Assembly: GCA_003223115.1 (NCBI GenBank)
Contig: QHXW01000230.1
Span: 1 to 53,987 of the forward strand
Source: Acidobacteriota bacterium
GTDB lineage: Bacteria > Acidobacteriota > Terriglobia > Bryobacterales > Bryobacteraceae
Reading direction: 5' to 3'
DNA length: 53,987 nt
The position numbers and the translations under genes are program-made. Under the pieces are notes generated by a model that ran no database searches, was not told the origin of the DNA, and saw nothing but the letters and a program-made list of their open reading frames with translations. This document shows, piece after piece, positions 1 through 6,644 of the stretch. Position 1 is the stretch's first letter; every line of letters begins with the position of its first letter.

Positions 1-526
1 ATACAAATGACTTCCTCGTGGGTTCGCGAATCTAGCAGGAACAGCGGCGCAATTGCGGTCGTGCTCATACGTATTGAGAGGCGAATAGACACAAAGCCAG
101 ATCCAGAGAACTGGGAGGCGGGCTGACGATGTCGGCGTTTCCGTTGTTCAGCATGAGCGCGACAATGAGATTGTACCACCAGACCGCTCAAAGGTCATCG
201 GTGCCGTCGACCGAGCAGTCGAAGGTGATCCGCCGTCGACAAACATCGACCGGACCATAATCCGCCGCGACATCGAACCTTGATGGATTCGCTTTCCCGC
301 GCAGGCTGATCCCAACTTCGCTTGCGCCGCGTCAGATAATGCGGGAAAACCGAACTGATCCGAGGCCAAATAGTGAGGAACGCAACAAGTAGTAACAGAA
401 CGTAATCGGCCGAATCCCTCGGCTGCCCCCGTCATCCCCAACCGATACGTCCATCATTCATTGGGACAAAACGCCTGTGGGTCTCGTAAATTCCAGCTGG
501 GCGAAGATGGCTACGCCGGATCCGAT
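1..526. other. No confident gene; left-edge accessory DNA
   Basis: I see no recognisable protein in either strand of this stretch. One minus-strand frame is open at 148-441 (97 codons), but its composition is low in acidic residues and shows no family motif, so it is not called. The stretch adjoins decayed integrase and duplicated ribbon-helix-helix material and is probably accessory DNA in decay. Confidence 0.4.
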
Positions 527-739
527 CTACTCCATTTCCTGGGCCAGCCGGTCGATAGTGGCGACGATGCGCTGCTCCGATTCATCAAAGATCGGTTTTC
601 TACTGGTGAGTTCATTCCCAAGGGCTGCGCGGATAAACGCGCTGGGGCTGGAGAATCCTTTTTCCCTGGCAGCGGCCTCCAGTTTCTGAGCCAGGTCCTT
701 AGTCAGTTTCATGCCTCGGTAGACAGTCAGGTTTGCCAT
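527..739 (-). CDS. Ribbon-helix-helix (CopG/Arc-like) small DNA-binding protein
   Basis: A 70-residue protein beginning MANLTVYRG, with a short beta strand followed by a helix rich in K/E (KLTKDLAQKLEAAAREKG) and a second helix (SPSAFIRAALGNEL). This is the strand-helix-helix layout of CopG/Arc-type repressors and mobilisation accessory proteins, which act as dimers on palindromic operators. The reading frame is open 60 codons further upstream, but the start at 739 is chosen because an AAGG-type ribosome site lies about 8 bases ahead and the fold begins there. No toxin partner is visible downstream. The last 20 residues (FDESEQRIVATIDRLAQEM) are predicted helical and could hold a partner-binding tail. 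The upstream leader is duplicated in inverted orientation at 1035-1074. Family assignment is moderate; target unknown. Confidence 0.6.
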   Translation of the reverse strand: MANLTVYRGMKLTKDLAQKLEAAAREKGFSSPSAFIRAALGNELTSRKPIFDESEQRIVATIDRLAQEME

Positions 740-748
740 GCGTTTGAT

Positions 749-788
749 CCCTTCACCTTGAAAGAAGTGGCAGAGGCTTTCCGTGACA
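749..788 (-). repeat. Inverted duplicated leader, left arm
   Basis: The 40 bases ahead of the ribbon-helix-helix gene, read on the minus strand, match 35 of 40 with the plus strand at 1035-1074. Both copies hold the same ribosome-binding stretch (AGGTGAAGGG) followed by an ATG. Confidence 0.7.
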
Positions 789-1034
789 GCTGGAACCAAA
801 AAATGTGGCGTTGAACAGGGGTTTAACGATGGCGCCGTTTGGTTGAACCGAGTAAGGTACTGAAGCAACGAAGCATAGGCACCAGAGCGACAGTAGCTGT
901 TTGCCACTTTATGTTCCACTACCCGTCTTTTGGCCCATTATTCCGCCCCGTTGCGGGTCAGCTTCGTTGGCATGCAGCAAAACGCCGCAATTTGCAACTG
1001 GTTCTCTTCGGCGCCATATTTTTCTTTTGGTGCC

Positions 1035-1074
1035 TGTCACGGACGGCCTTTACCACTTCTTTCTAGGTGAAGGG
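1035..1074 (+). repeat. Inverted duplicated leader, right arm
   Basis: This is the second copy of the leader at 749-788, facing the other way, with 5 mismatches in 40 bases. It carries the same AGGTGAAGGG ribosome site and leads into a decayed gene start at 1078. Confidence 0.7.
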
Positions 1075-1077
1075 CCA

Positions 1078-1149
1078 ATGAAGGTCCTCACGGTTAGGCG
1101 TGGGCACGATCGCAATAACAATTCCGGGACGAGTGGATCGTCGGGCTAG
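1078..1149 (+). pseudogene. Decayed second copy of the ribbon-helix-helix gene start
   Basis: An ATG four bases after the duplicated leader opens a 23-codon frame whose first residues, MKVLTVRRG, resemble MANLTVYRG of the intact gene at 527-739. After about nine residues similarity stops and the frame turns into a Ser/Gly/Asn run before a stop. I read this as the stump of a duplicated, inverted paralogue. The alternative, chance similarity, is unlikely because leader and start codon both match. Confidence 0.5.
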
Positions 1150-1351
1150 ACATTGGTCATATATTTGGCGAGTCGACAGAAACGACGGCCTGACGCTGCG
1201 ACGCGGTTTCTCGACGCAGCGACGGCAGCACCTACTGCATCCGAAGAGTGAACGTAAGTTTGCCGGCCACGGATAAAACATTTTCGGACATCACGGTGCG
1301 GGGTGCGGAGCGCCTCGGGATACAATTCCTCTATCGCCCGACTCCTCGGGC

Positions 1352-2560
1352 TTGGAGACGACGTGCGCGTTTCAGAATCCGAAATTGCAGCAGACGGCCG
1401 GGCACAACCCGCGGTGGTACATCCGTCCCTACGTGAAGCGGCTGTGCGCCGATGGCACGTTGAGAAGCGAAAAGGAGCGGATCTACCTCGGGGATTGTTC
1501 AGAAATGGGTAAGCGTCAGGCGATCACGGAAAAGAACAAAGTCATGGCGACGATCAACCGGGAGCGCTACGTGGTTCAGGCACAAATGCGCTTCGGCGAT
1601 TTCATCGACCACTACGAAAAACAGTTCGTCCTCCCGGAACACCACCTGGCGGCCAGCACGCAGGCGAAGGATCTCTCGCACCTCCGCGACCACATCCAGC
1701 CGGCGTTCCGCGATCTGATGATGGCCGAAGTGACGCCACAAAGGATCGATGCTTTCCTGGCGGAAAAAGCCAAGTCCGCCGGTGTGGACGCGAACGGCAA
1801 CGCCAGGCCTGGCCTGTCGTGGGCAGCAACGGTTAGACTTGCGAAACATCCTATGCGGAATGTTCACCCAAGCCCACCGATGGGGCTGGTGGACGGAACA
1901 TAACCCGGCGATGGATGCCACGGTAGGGCGCCGGCTACCGGCCCGCGAGAAGCGCAACGTGAGCGATGATCAGATCCGCGAGCTGTTCGGGGAGTTGCCC
2001 GAGGACGTGCGCACGATCCTTCAGATGTTCTTCACGCTGCGAATCAGCGAGATTTTCGGCCTGCAGGAAAAACACCTCGATTTCGCGGCTGAACTGATTC
2101 GGGTGCGGCAGCGCTACTACCTACCTACCGCGGCGACCTCGACGAGCTGAAGTCAGCCGACGCGCGCCGCGACATCCCGATGGGCGGCGATGGCGCACGC
2201 CCTTCGCCAGCGATGTGCCGGCGATCCGGAGCGGTTCGTCTTTAGCGTCATGACGAAGTTCGGCGAGAGCCGCGACGACCGCGACATCAACCAGCACTTC
2301 TTGCGGCCTGCGCGGCCAAGAGGCTTGGAATCTACTGGCCGGGGTTCGGCTTTCACCAGTTCCGGCGCCAGGCCATCACCGTTCTCGGATCGGATCCGAT
2401 GCAAGCGCAGAAGATCGCCGGCCACGCTCACGTGGACATGACGGGCGCCTACACGCTCGACGATCGCGACCGCGCCAGGGACGCGCAATCCGCGAGCATC
2501 AGGAGCGCATCCCGGGTGTGGTGCCGATCCGTCCAAAAGCTGCTTCAAATGGGCCAAAAC
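1352..2560 (+). pseudogene. Tyrosine recombinase/integrase, multiply frameshifted
   Basis: The pieces add up to a full phage-type integrase but in at least four reading-frame segments. Frame 2 (to about 1835) gives the N-terminal arm domain and the SAM-like core-binding domain (FGDFIDHYEKQFVLPEH). Frame 3 (about 1835-2120) continues with the first catalytic Arg (FTLRISEIFGLQ). Frame 2 (about 2120-2190) gives the beta-hairpin (YRGDLDELKSADARRDIPMG). Frame 3 runs to about 2310, and frame 2 again gives FHQFRRQAIT (HxxR), then GHAHVDMTGAY with the catalytic Tyr. All catalytic residues survive, so decay by indels is fairly recent. It faces the tRNA-Val fragment at 2626, as an integrase at the edge of its own element would. 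It cannot make an active enzyme as it stands. Confidence 0.8.
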
Positions 2561-2625
2561 GGGCCAAAGAGGCGGGAAACGTGGGGAAGCCCTAGGCTAG
2601 TGCACTTAAATCTTTTGCTTTTGTG

Positions 2626-2677
2626 TGGTGGGCCCGACAGAACTCGAATCTGTGACCTCTACCGTGTCAAGGTAGCG
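2626..2677 (-). repeat. Duplicated tRNA-Val 3' half (distal attachment site)
   Basis: These 52 bases are identical to 15550-15601, the 3' part of the tRNA-Val gene from the anticodon stem through CCA. Identity stops sharply on both sides. There is no 5' half, so this is not a functional tRNA. A perfect copy of a tRNA 3' end next to integrase genes is the usual signature of an attachment site left by site-specific integration. Confidence 0.9.
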
Positions 2678-2746
2678 GTCAGAACTCAGCCTATTGATTT
2701 TATTGGGTGATTTGGCCGCTTCTGACGGCTGAAAAGGAGGGTCAGA

Positions 2747-2770
2747 GCGCTTATCGCAGCGATATCGCAG
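2747..2770 (+). repeat. Arm-site-like direct repeat, left copy
   Basis: A 24-bp sequence found again, identical and in the same orientation, at 15485-15508. It lies 69 bases inside the distal tRNA repeat. It is built from an 11-base unit (ATCGCAGCGAT then ATCGCAGCGAG), so it is itself nearly tandem, and its centre GCGATATCGC is palindromic. In a circular form of the element the two copies would flank the attachment core, as integrase or excisionase arm sites do. Confidence 0.65.
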
Positions 2771-2779
2771 CGAGAAAAC

Positions 2780-4046
2780 TCAGTGGACACGGCGCACTCC
2801 TTTCCGGGGTTGAGGAGTCGCGGGACGCTCGCTCAGGGTTCGGTCCAGGGCTTCGATCGATTCGCGTACGCTGCGGGGAATCGGCTGCACATAGATATCA
2901 GCCGTCGTTTGCCGACCTCGCATGCCGCATCTGGGTCTGGATATCTTTCAGGTCGCCACCAGCCTCATTCGCCAGCGTCGCGAAGGTGCGGCGCATGATC
3001 TGGCAGTTAACCCGAATGCCCATCTTGTCCGCCACCGGCTTGAGCCTCCGGTTCACCCAGTTGTGATAGTCGAGCGGCATGATACTCGCTGAGGCGTCCA
3101 GTTCGCCGTTTTCAAGACGGCGCCGCCGCTTTCGCTCAGAGGGGAAGATCCAACCTGTGGGCGACGGATCACAGGAGACTTCCTTCAACTGGAGAAGGTC
3201 GCCGTAAAGTGACAGCGGCAGATAAATGGGCTTTCTGCTCTTCTTGGTCTTAGGTGGCTTCAGTTCACCACGAGAGTACGTGCGCTGAATGCGCAACGTC
3301 TGATCTGGCTGCAAGTCGTGCCACTGGAAGGCGAATGTCTCCCCTGCCCGAGGGCCGCAGCGGCTCAGCAGTTTGAAGATGATTTTGTCCCTACCCTCGA
3401 GCGCGTCTTCCAACCGCTGCACATCCCCGAACGGAACCGTGTACGTTTCGCGTTCGCGAGTATGCGGCAGCGTGAGCGTTTTTGTGGGATTCTCGGCCAC
3501 GAGCTTCTGCTCGACGGCCTCAGCGAACACAGCCTTGAGATAGATGCAGCAGCCGCTCACGGTATCGTGGCAAAGGCGGTCCGACATGCCATTCAGAAAT
3601 CGCTGCAGCCGCTTCTTATCGATGTCCGTGAGCAGTGCGGCCCCGAATTCGGAACACATCAGATTGAAGTAGTAGCTCAGCTTTTCGCGCGTAGCGTTGT
3701 TCCAGGCCGACCGGCGAACGGGGATGAATTCCTCATCGAGGAAGGACTGGAACGTTGGATCTTTGGCTTCGGAACTAGGAGCGCGCGCGCCGCGGATCAC
3801 CTCATCATGCTGCGCATCCCATCTGTTCTGTGCGGCGCCCTTGGTGGGAAGATCGCCCTTCGTCTTAAACCCGAGCACATGAGCACCTTGTTTGTACCGA
3901 AGAACACCATGCTGTCTCCGAACCTTCTGCGATAGCCTTGCTTTGCGTTGGCTTGGTGGCGATTGCGGTCCCCGGGCACCGAAAGGGAAAGCGCAACGGT
4001 GCGATACGGTCTTCTGTCCCTTGAACCCAGCGAGAATGAACGTCAT
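2780..4046 (-). pseudogene. Tyrosine recombinase A, catalytic Tyr lost by frameshift
   Basis: A phage-type integrase of about 420 residues if the frame is restored. It has an arm-domain-like N-terminus (GFKTKGDLPTKGAAQNRW), a core-binding helix bundle, then the catalytic fold: first Arg in CGPRAGETFAFQW, Lys region KTKKSRKPIYLP, MRRTFATLANEAGGD (Arg in place of the first His of HxxR) and MRHARS. The frame then stops at 2898. One base out of phase, the strand continues TTADIYVQPIPRSVRESIEA and on to a stop at 2780; the Tyr of DIYVQ is encoded at 2891-2893. The reading frame therefore breaks a few codons before the nucleophile. It ends about 100 bases from the distal attachment repeat, where an element's integrase normally sits. 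The N-terminal 40 residues are uncertain. A sequencing error is the main alternative. Confidence 0.75.
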
Positions 4047-4081
4047 GCCAGTTGATTGCTCCGCGCCGCGTTCGCGAAATT

Positions 4082-5047
4082 TCAGATAGCGATGCGCTCC
4101 ACCTCCTCGATGGAAATTTCATCATCGCGGCGATCATACAGCGCGGTAGTTTTCGAGCTGGCGTGTCCGGCGAGCTTCTGGGCCCGATCGATCGTGCCAC
4201 CGTTCTTCAGATACGCCGTGATGCCGGTAGCGCGGAAGGTGTGACAGCCAATGCGCCCGCCGATGCCGGCGTCTTCTGTCCGACGCCGGACCATGAGCCA
4301 GGCATCGACGCGCGTCATTGCGTGAGCGGTAAGCATGCGGGTACGGCCTTTCGCCGCCCGGAACAGCGGTCCCTGTTTATCCTCGGCGATTCCGGCTGCC
4401 TGTAAATAGTCGTCGATGTATTGCTCCAGTTTGTGATGGCAGGCGGCATCGATGATCTTACCGTTCTTTTCGTGCAGCCGGACGCGCCAGCGTTTTCCCC
4501 GCGAGTAGTAGTCCTCGACATTCATGCCGACGGCCGCGCTGACGCGGGCGAACGTGAACGTAAGCAGGCCGATAAGGGCGCGATCGCGCAGCCCCACTAC
4601 ATGGGACACGTCGATGGACTCTAGAAGGAGGCGTGCCTCCTCACAATCGAGCACCGGGGTGAGGCCTTTCGAGATCGAGTACCGCGGCCCTTTCACGGAG
4701 CTGGCCGGGTTCAGCTCCAATTGGTGGCCTTCCACCAGCCAGTCGAACAGCTCGCGGATGGCCGCCAGGTGCTGTTTGACGGTGGGCACCGAATAGCCCT
4801 CCTGCCGGAGCATTTCGCCGTAGCTGGCAACGTGGAGCGGCTGGACGCTGGCAATATCAGTAACGCCTCGCTGTTCGCACCAGGAGAGAAAATTCTTCAG
4901 AGCACGTGCGTACGCCTGGCGGGTATTGGAGTTCGAGATGTGGACAGTGAAGAATTCGGCGAAGCGGAGTAGCGTCCGCTTCCCTGCCCTTTCAATCAGC
5001 GCCGGCAGCGCGACTTCGGACGAGGGAACGATCAGTTGAGTGCTCAT
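4082..5047 (-). CDS. Tyrosine recombinase B (XerC/D-like)
   Basis: A 321-residue recombinase. The N-terminal SAM-like domain (residues about 25-110, SNSNTRQAYARALKNFLSWC) is followed by the catalytic domain with Arg in FTFARVSAAVGMNVEDY, a Lys in HEKNGKIID, HxxR in CHTFRATGITAYLKNGG, GHASSKTTALYDRR with the Tyr nucleophile: all key residues are present. The frame is open upstream, but the ATG at 5047 is chosen because the SD-like CGTGGAGGAAGC lies just ahead and the ATG overlaps the TGA of the VapC gene by 4 bases (ATGA), implying coupled translation. It lacks an arm-binding domain, so it resembles Xer-type or transposon-type recombinases rather than the phage type next to it. It could act on the element ends or on a site of its own; the sequence does not say. 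Confidence 0.85.
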   Translation of the reverse strand: MSTQLIVPSSEVALPALIERAGKRTLLRFAEFFTVHISNSNTRQAYARALKNFLSWCEQRGVTDIASVQPLHVASYGEMLRQEGYSVPTVKQHLAAIRELFDWLVEGHQLELNPASSVKGPRYSISKGLTPVLDCEEARLLLESIDVSHVVGLRDRALIGLLTFTFARVSAAVGMNVEDYYSRGKRWRVRLHEKNGKIIDAACHHKLEQYIDDYLQAAGIAEDKQGPLFRAAKGRTRMLTAHAMTRVDAWLMVRRRTEDAGIGGRIGCHTFRATGITAYLKNGGTIDRAQKLAGHASSKTTALYDRRDDEISIEEVERIAI

Positions 5048-5466
5048 GCTTCCTCCACGAGCGGCGCGCTCTCGGCCTGAGCCGCTTTGCGCAGATCGCC
5101 ATCGAGGGTGGCCAGCGGCAGCCCGGTGCGTTGGACCAGCGCCAAGTACGCGGCGTCGTAGGCCGTCAGCCGATGCTTTTCGGCGAGCGTCAGGATAGTA
5201 GGCCACTCGGCCGGATTGCTCGGCGGTTCGATCCGAATGGGAAGCGCGGCCAAGTCATCTATGAACTCGCTGACTTGGTCGGCGGTGACGCGGCCCCTGC
5301 GCCGAGCCATCAGCAGGGTATTGGCGACTTCGAGCGGCCAGTGCGCTGGCACCCGGACCTCTTCCCCGCCCTGAACCCGGTCGAGCAAAGCTTCAGTCCA
5401 GGGCGTGGCCTCATCTTCAAACTGCCACGGCAATGTGGCAGACGCGTCGATCACAAAGCCCGGCAT
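5044..5466 (-). CDS. vapC: VapC-like PIN-domain toxin (endoribonuclease)
   Basis: A 140-residue PIN-domain protein. The acidic site is seen in VIDASATLPW (Asp near residue 7), PLEVANTLL (Glu), YDAAYLALV (Asp) and LATLDGDL (Asp), the four-acid Mg-dependent RNase arrangement of VapC toxins, which cut tRNA or other RNA. Its ATG overlaps the antitoxin's TGA by one base (TGATG) and its own stop overlaps the recombinase start by four, so antitoxin, toxin and recombinase form one tightly coupled unit. Length is typical. Target RNA cannot be read from the sequence. Confidence 0.88.
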   Translation of the reverse strand: MPGFVIDASATLPWQFEDEATPWTEALLDRVQGGEEVRVPAHWPLEVANTLLMARRRGRVTADQVSEFIDDLAALPIRIEPPSNPAEWPTILTLAEKHRLTAYDAAYLALVQRTGLPLATLDGDLRKAAQAESAPLVEEA

Positions 5467-5717
5467 CAGTATCTATGGCCCGCGTGGATTAGGTCCTTGA
5501 TGCGGAGGCCGCCAAGGGTGACGCCTTTGCGCGACTCCCGGATGTGGGCGACGGCTTCAGCGGGGGTCTTTTTCCGCTGGGGGGCTGGCGGTTCCTTCTC
5601 GGTCAGGGTTTCGAGGGCGCGGGTGATGACTTCCTCGGGGGAGTGGTAGCGGCCGGAGCGGAGGTGAGCGGAGAGCAGCTCTTCGCCGTGTGAGTCGAGA
5701 GTCACATTCAGAGGCAT
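5466..5717 (-). CDS. Antitoxin of the VapC pair (ParD/RHH-like N-terminus)
   Basis: An 83-residue protein starting MPLNVTLDSHGEELLSAHL, then GRYHSPEEVITRALETL, the strand-helix-helix pattern of ParD-type ribbon-helix-helix antitoxins. A basic, proline-rich linker (PPAPQRKKTPAEA) leads to a tail, VAHIRESRKGVTLGG, that would wrap the toxin. An in-frame GTG lies five codons upstream; the ATG at 5717 is preferred because GAGTGGGG lies just before it. It would neutralise the PIN toxin and repress the operon through the palindrome at 5737-5766. Confidence 0.8.
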   Translation of the reverse strand: MPLNVTLDSHGEELLSAHLRSGRYHSPEEVITRALETLTEKEPPAPQRKKTPAEAVAHIRESRKGVTLGGLRIKDLIHAGHRY

Positions 5718-5736
5718 GCCCCACTCTATCACAATT

Positions 5737-5766
5737 AGCTAAACATAACGTCCTTTATGTTTAGCT
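5737..5766. promoter_or_regulatory. Perfect 11-bp palindrome, likely antitoxin operator
   Basis: AGCTAAACATA at 5737-5747 and its exact reverse complement TATGTTTAGCT at 5756-5766 are separated by 8 bases. It lies 20-50 bases ahead of the antitoxin start, in an AT-rich patch in an otherwise GC-rich region, where the promoter should be. Ribbon-helix-helix antitoxins repress their own operon at such sites. It could also form an RNA hairpin, but no T-run follows on either strand. Confidence 0.7.
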
Positions 5767-6245
5767 TTTCTGGATGAGAACATGCGTTTCTTCTCGCCCG
5801 ATTCTATGGGGAACGGTAGCGCAGTCTGAAATTCTCACGCAGCGGATGACACCCAGCCGACTGCGCTTTTACTCCGTCCCAAAAGCTGTTCCAACCAACC
5901 CGAAAAATGTTCTTGGCGCCGAAGTCGCAGGCAATCTTGCTGGTTACCTCTCAAAGCGTCAACCCAAGAAAAGTTCTTGGAGCTATCGGGCTCGGATCGC
6001 AATTGCGCCTGACCGAAAAAATGTTCGTCGTTCACGGCCGATTGAAGACTCGTCATAGGCGTGACAGAAGGTTGCACTTTCGACACGCCCGATGGAAGCA
6101 AACAAGAGCGAACGCAATTAGCATCTTGCGGGGAGGCGTTTGCAGCCCTTTTCGACACACTTCCGATAATCCCGTATGTGATGTGATGACCTCACGGCCT
6201 CGTGCTTCCCTCCTGCTTTGAAGCGTCAGCGCGCCAGAATACGTG
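5767..6245. other. Intergenic, no gene seen
   Basis: About 480 bases between the divergent toxin-antitoxin operon and the padR promoter. Frames are open on both strands (for example 5835-6158 minus), but none has a family motif or a good ribosome site. It may hold remnants; nothing is called. Confidence 0.4.
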
Positions 6246-6275
6246 TTGACAGTTTTTAGGGTACTAGTTTAGTCT
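6246..6275 (+). promoter_or_regulatory. Sigma-70-type promoter for padR-ADOP
   Basis: TTGACA at 6246-6251 and TAGTCT at 6270-6275 with an 18-base spacer, 28 bases ahead of the padR ATG. Around and after the -10 box lie TAGTTT (6265-6270) and AAACTA (6287-6292), an inverted pair that could be the PadR operator. Confidence 0.6.
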
Positions 6276-6302
6276 AGGCATAGATCAAACTAACGTACTC
6301 GG

Positions 6303-6644
6303 ATGGAACACACTCAACAACGCGATCTCTTCCCTGGGGCCCTGGAAATGATGGTGCTCCAGACCCTGCGCCGCGGACCTATGCACGGATATGCACTCGC
6401 TCAGGTCATCAAACGAAATTCAGGTGATCTCCTAGAGATCGAAGAAGGCTCGTTGTATCCAGCTTTGCAGCGGATGCTCAAGGCGGGCTGGCTGGCCGCC
6501 GAATTGGGCCTTTCGGCGCGAAACCGCCAGGTCCGGGTCTACAAAATCACCCCGGCAGGTCGTAAACAACTCGAACGGAAGGTATCGAGTTTCGACCGAA
6601 TGTTGAAGGGGATCGCGCGGGTAATGAGGCCGGCTGAATCATGA
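6303..6644 (+). CDS. PadR-family transcriptional regulator
   Basis: A 113-residue winged-helix regulator. It has the PadR signature: LFPGALEMMVLQTLRRGPMHGY (helix 1-2), the recognition region EIEEGSLYPALQRMLKAGWL, and the wing RQVRVYKITPAGRKQLE, ending in a short dimerisation helix. Its stop overlaps the start of the ADOP permease by four bases (ATGA), the standard pairing in Acidobacteria, so it very probably represses its own transporter operon in response to an unknown ligand. The ribosome site is weak and the promoter lies close, so the 5' leader is short. Confidence 0.92.
   Translation: MEHTQQRDLFPGALEMMVLQTLRRGPMHGYALAQVIKRNSGDLLEIEEGSLYPALQRMLKAGWLAAELGLSARNRQVRVYKITPAGRKQLERKVSSFDRMLKGIARVMRPAES

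Noticed and set aside
148-441. 97-codon minus-strand frame
   Set aside because: No family similarity, no good ribosome site; left as unassigned sequence.
2626-2677. Possible second tRNA gene
   Set aside because: Only the 3' half is present; the acceptor and D arms are missing. It is treated as an attachment repeat.
2898-2905. Programmed frameshift in recombinase A
   Set aside because: There is no slippery heptamer or RF2-type CTTTGAC; a plain indel explains the break.
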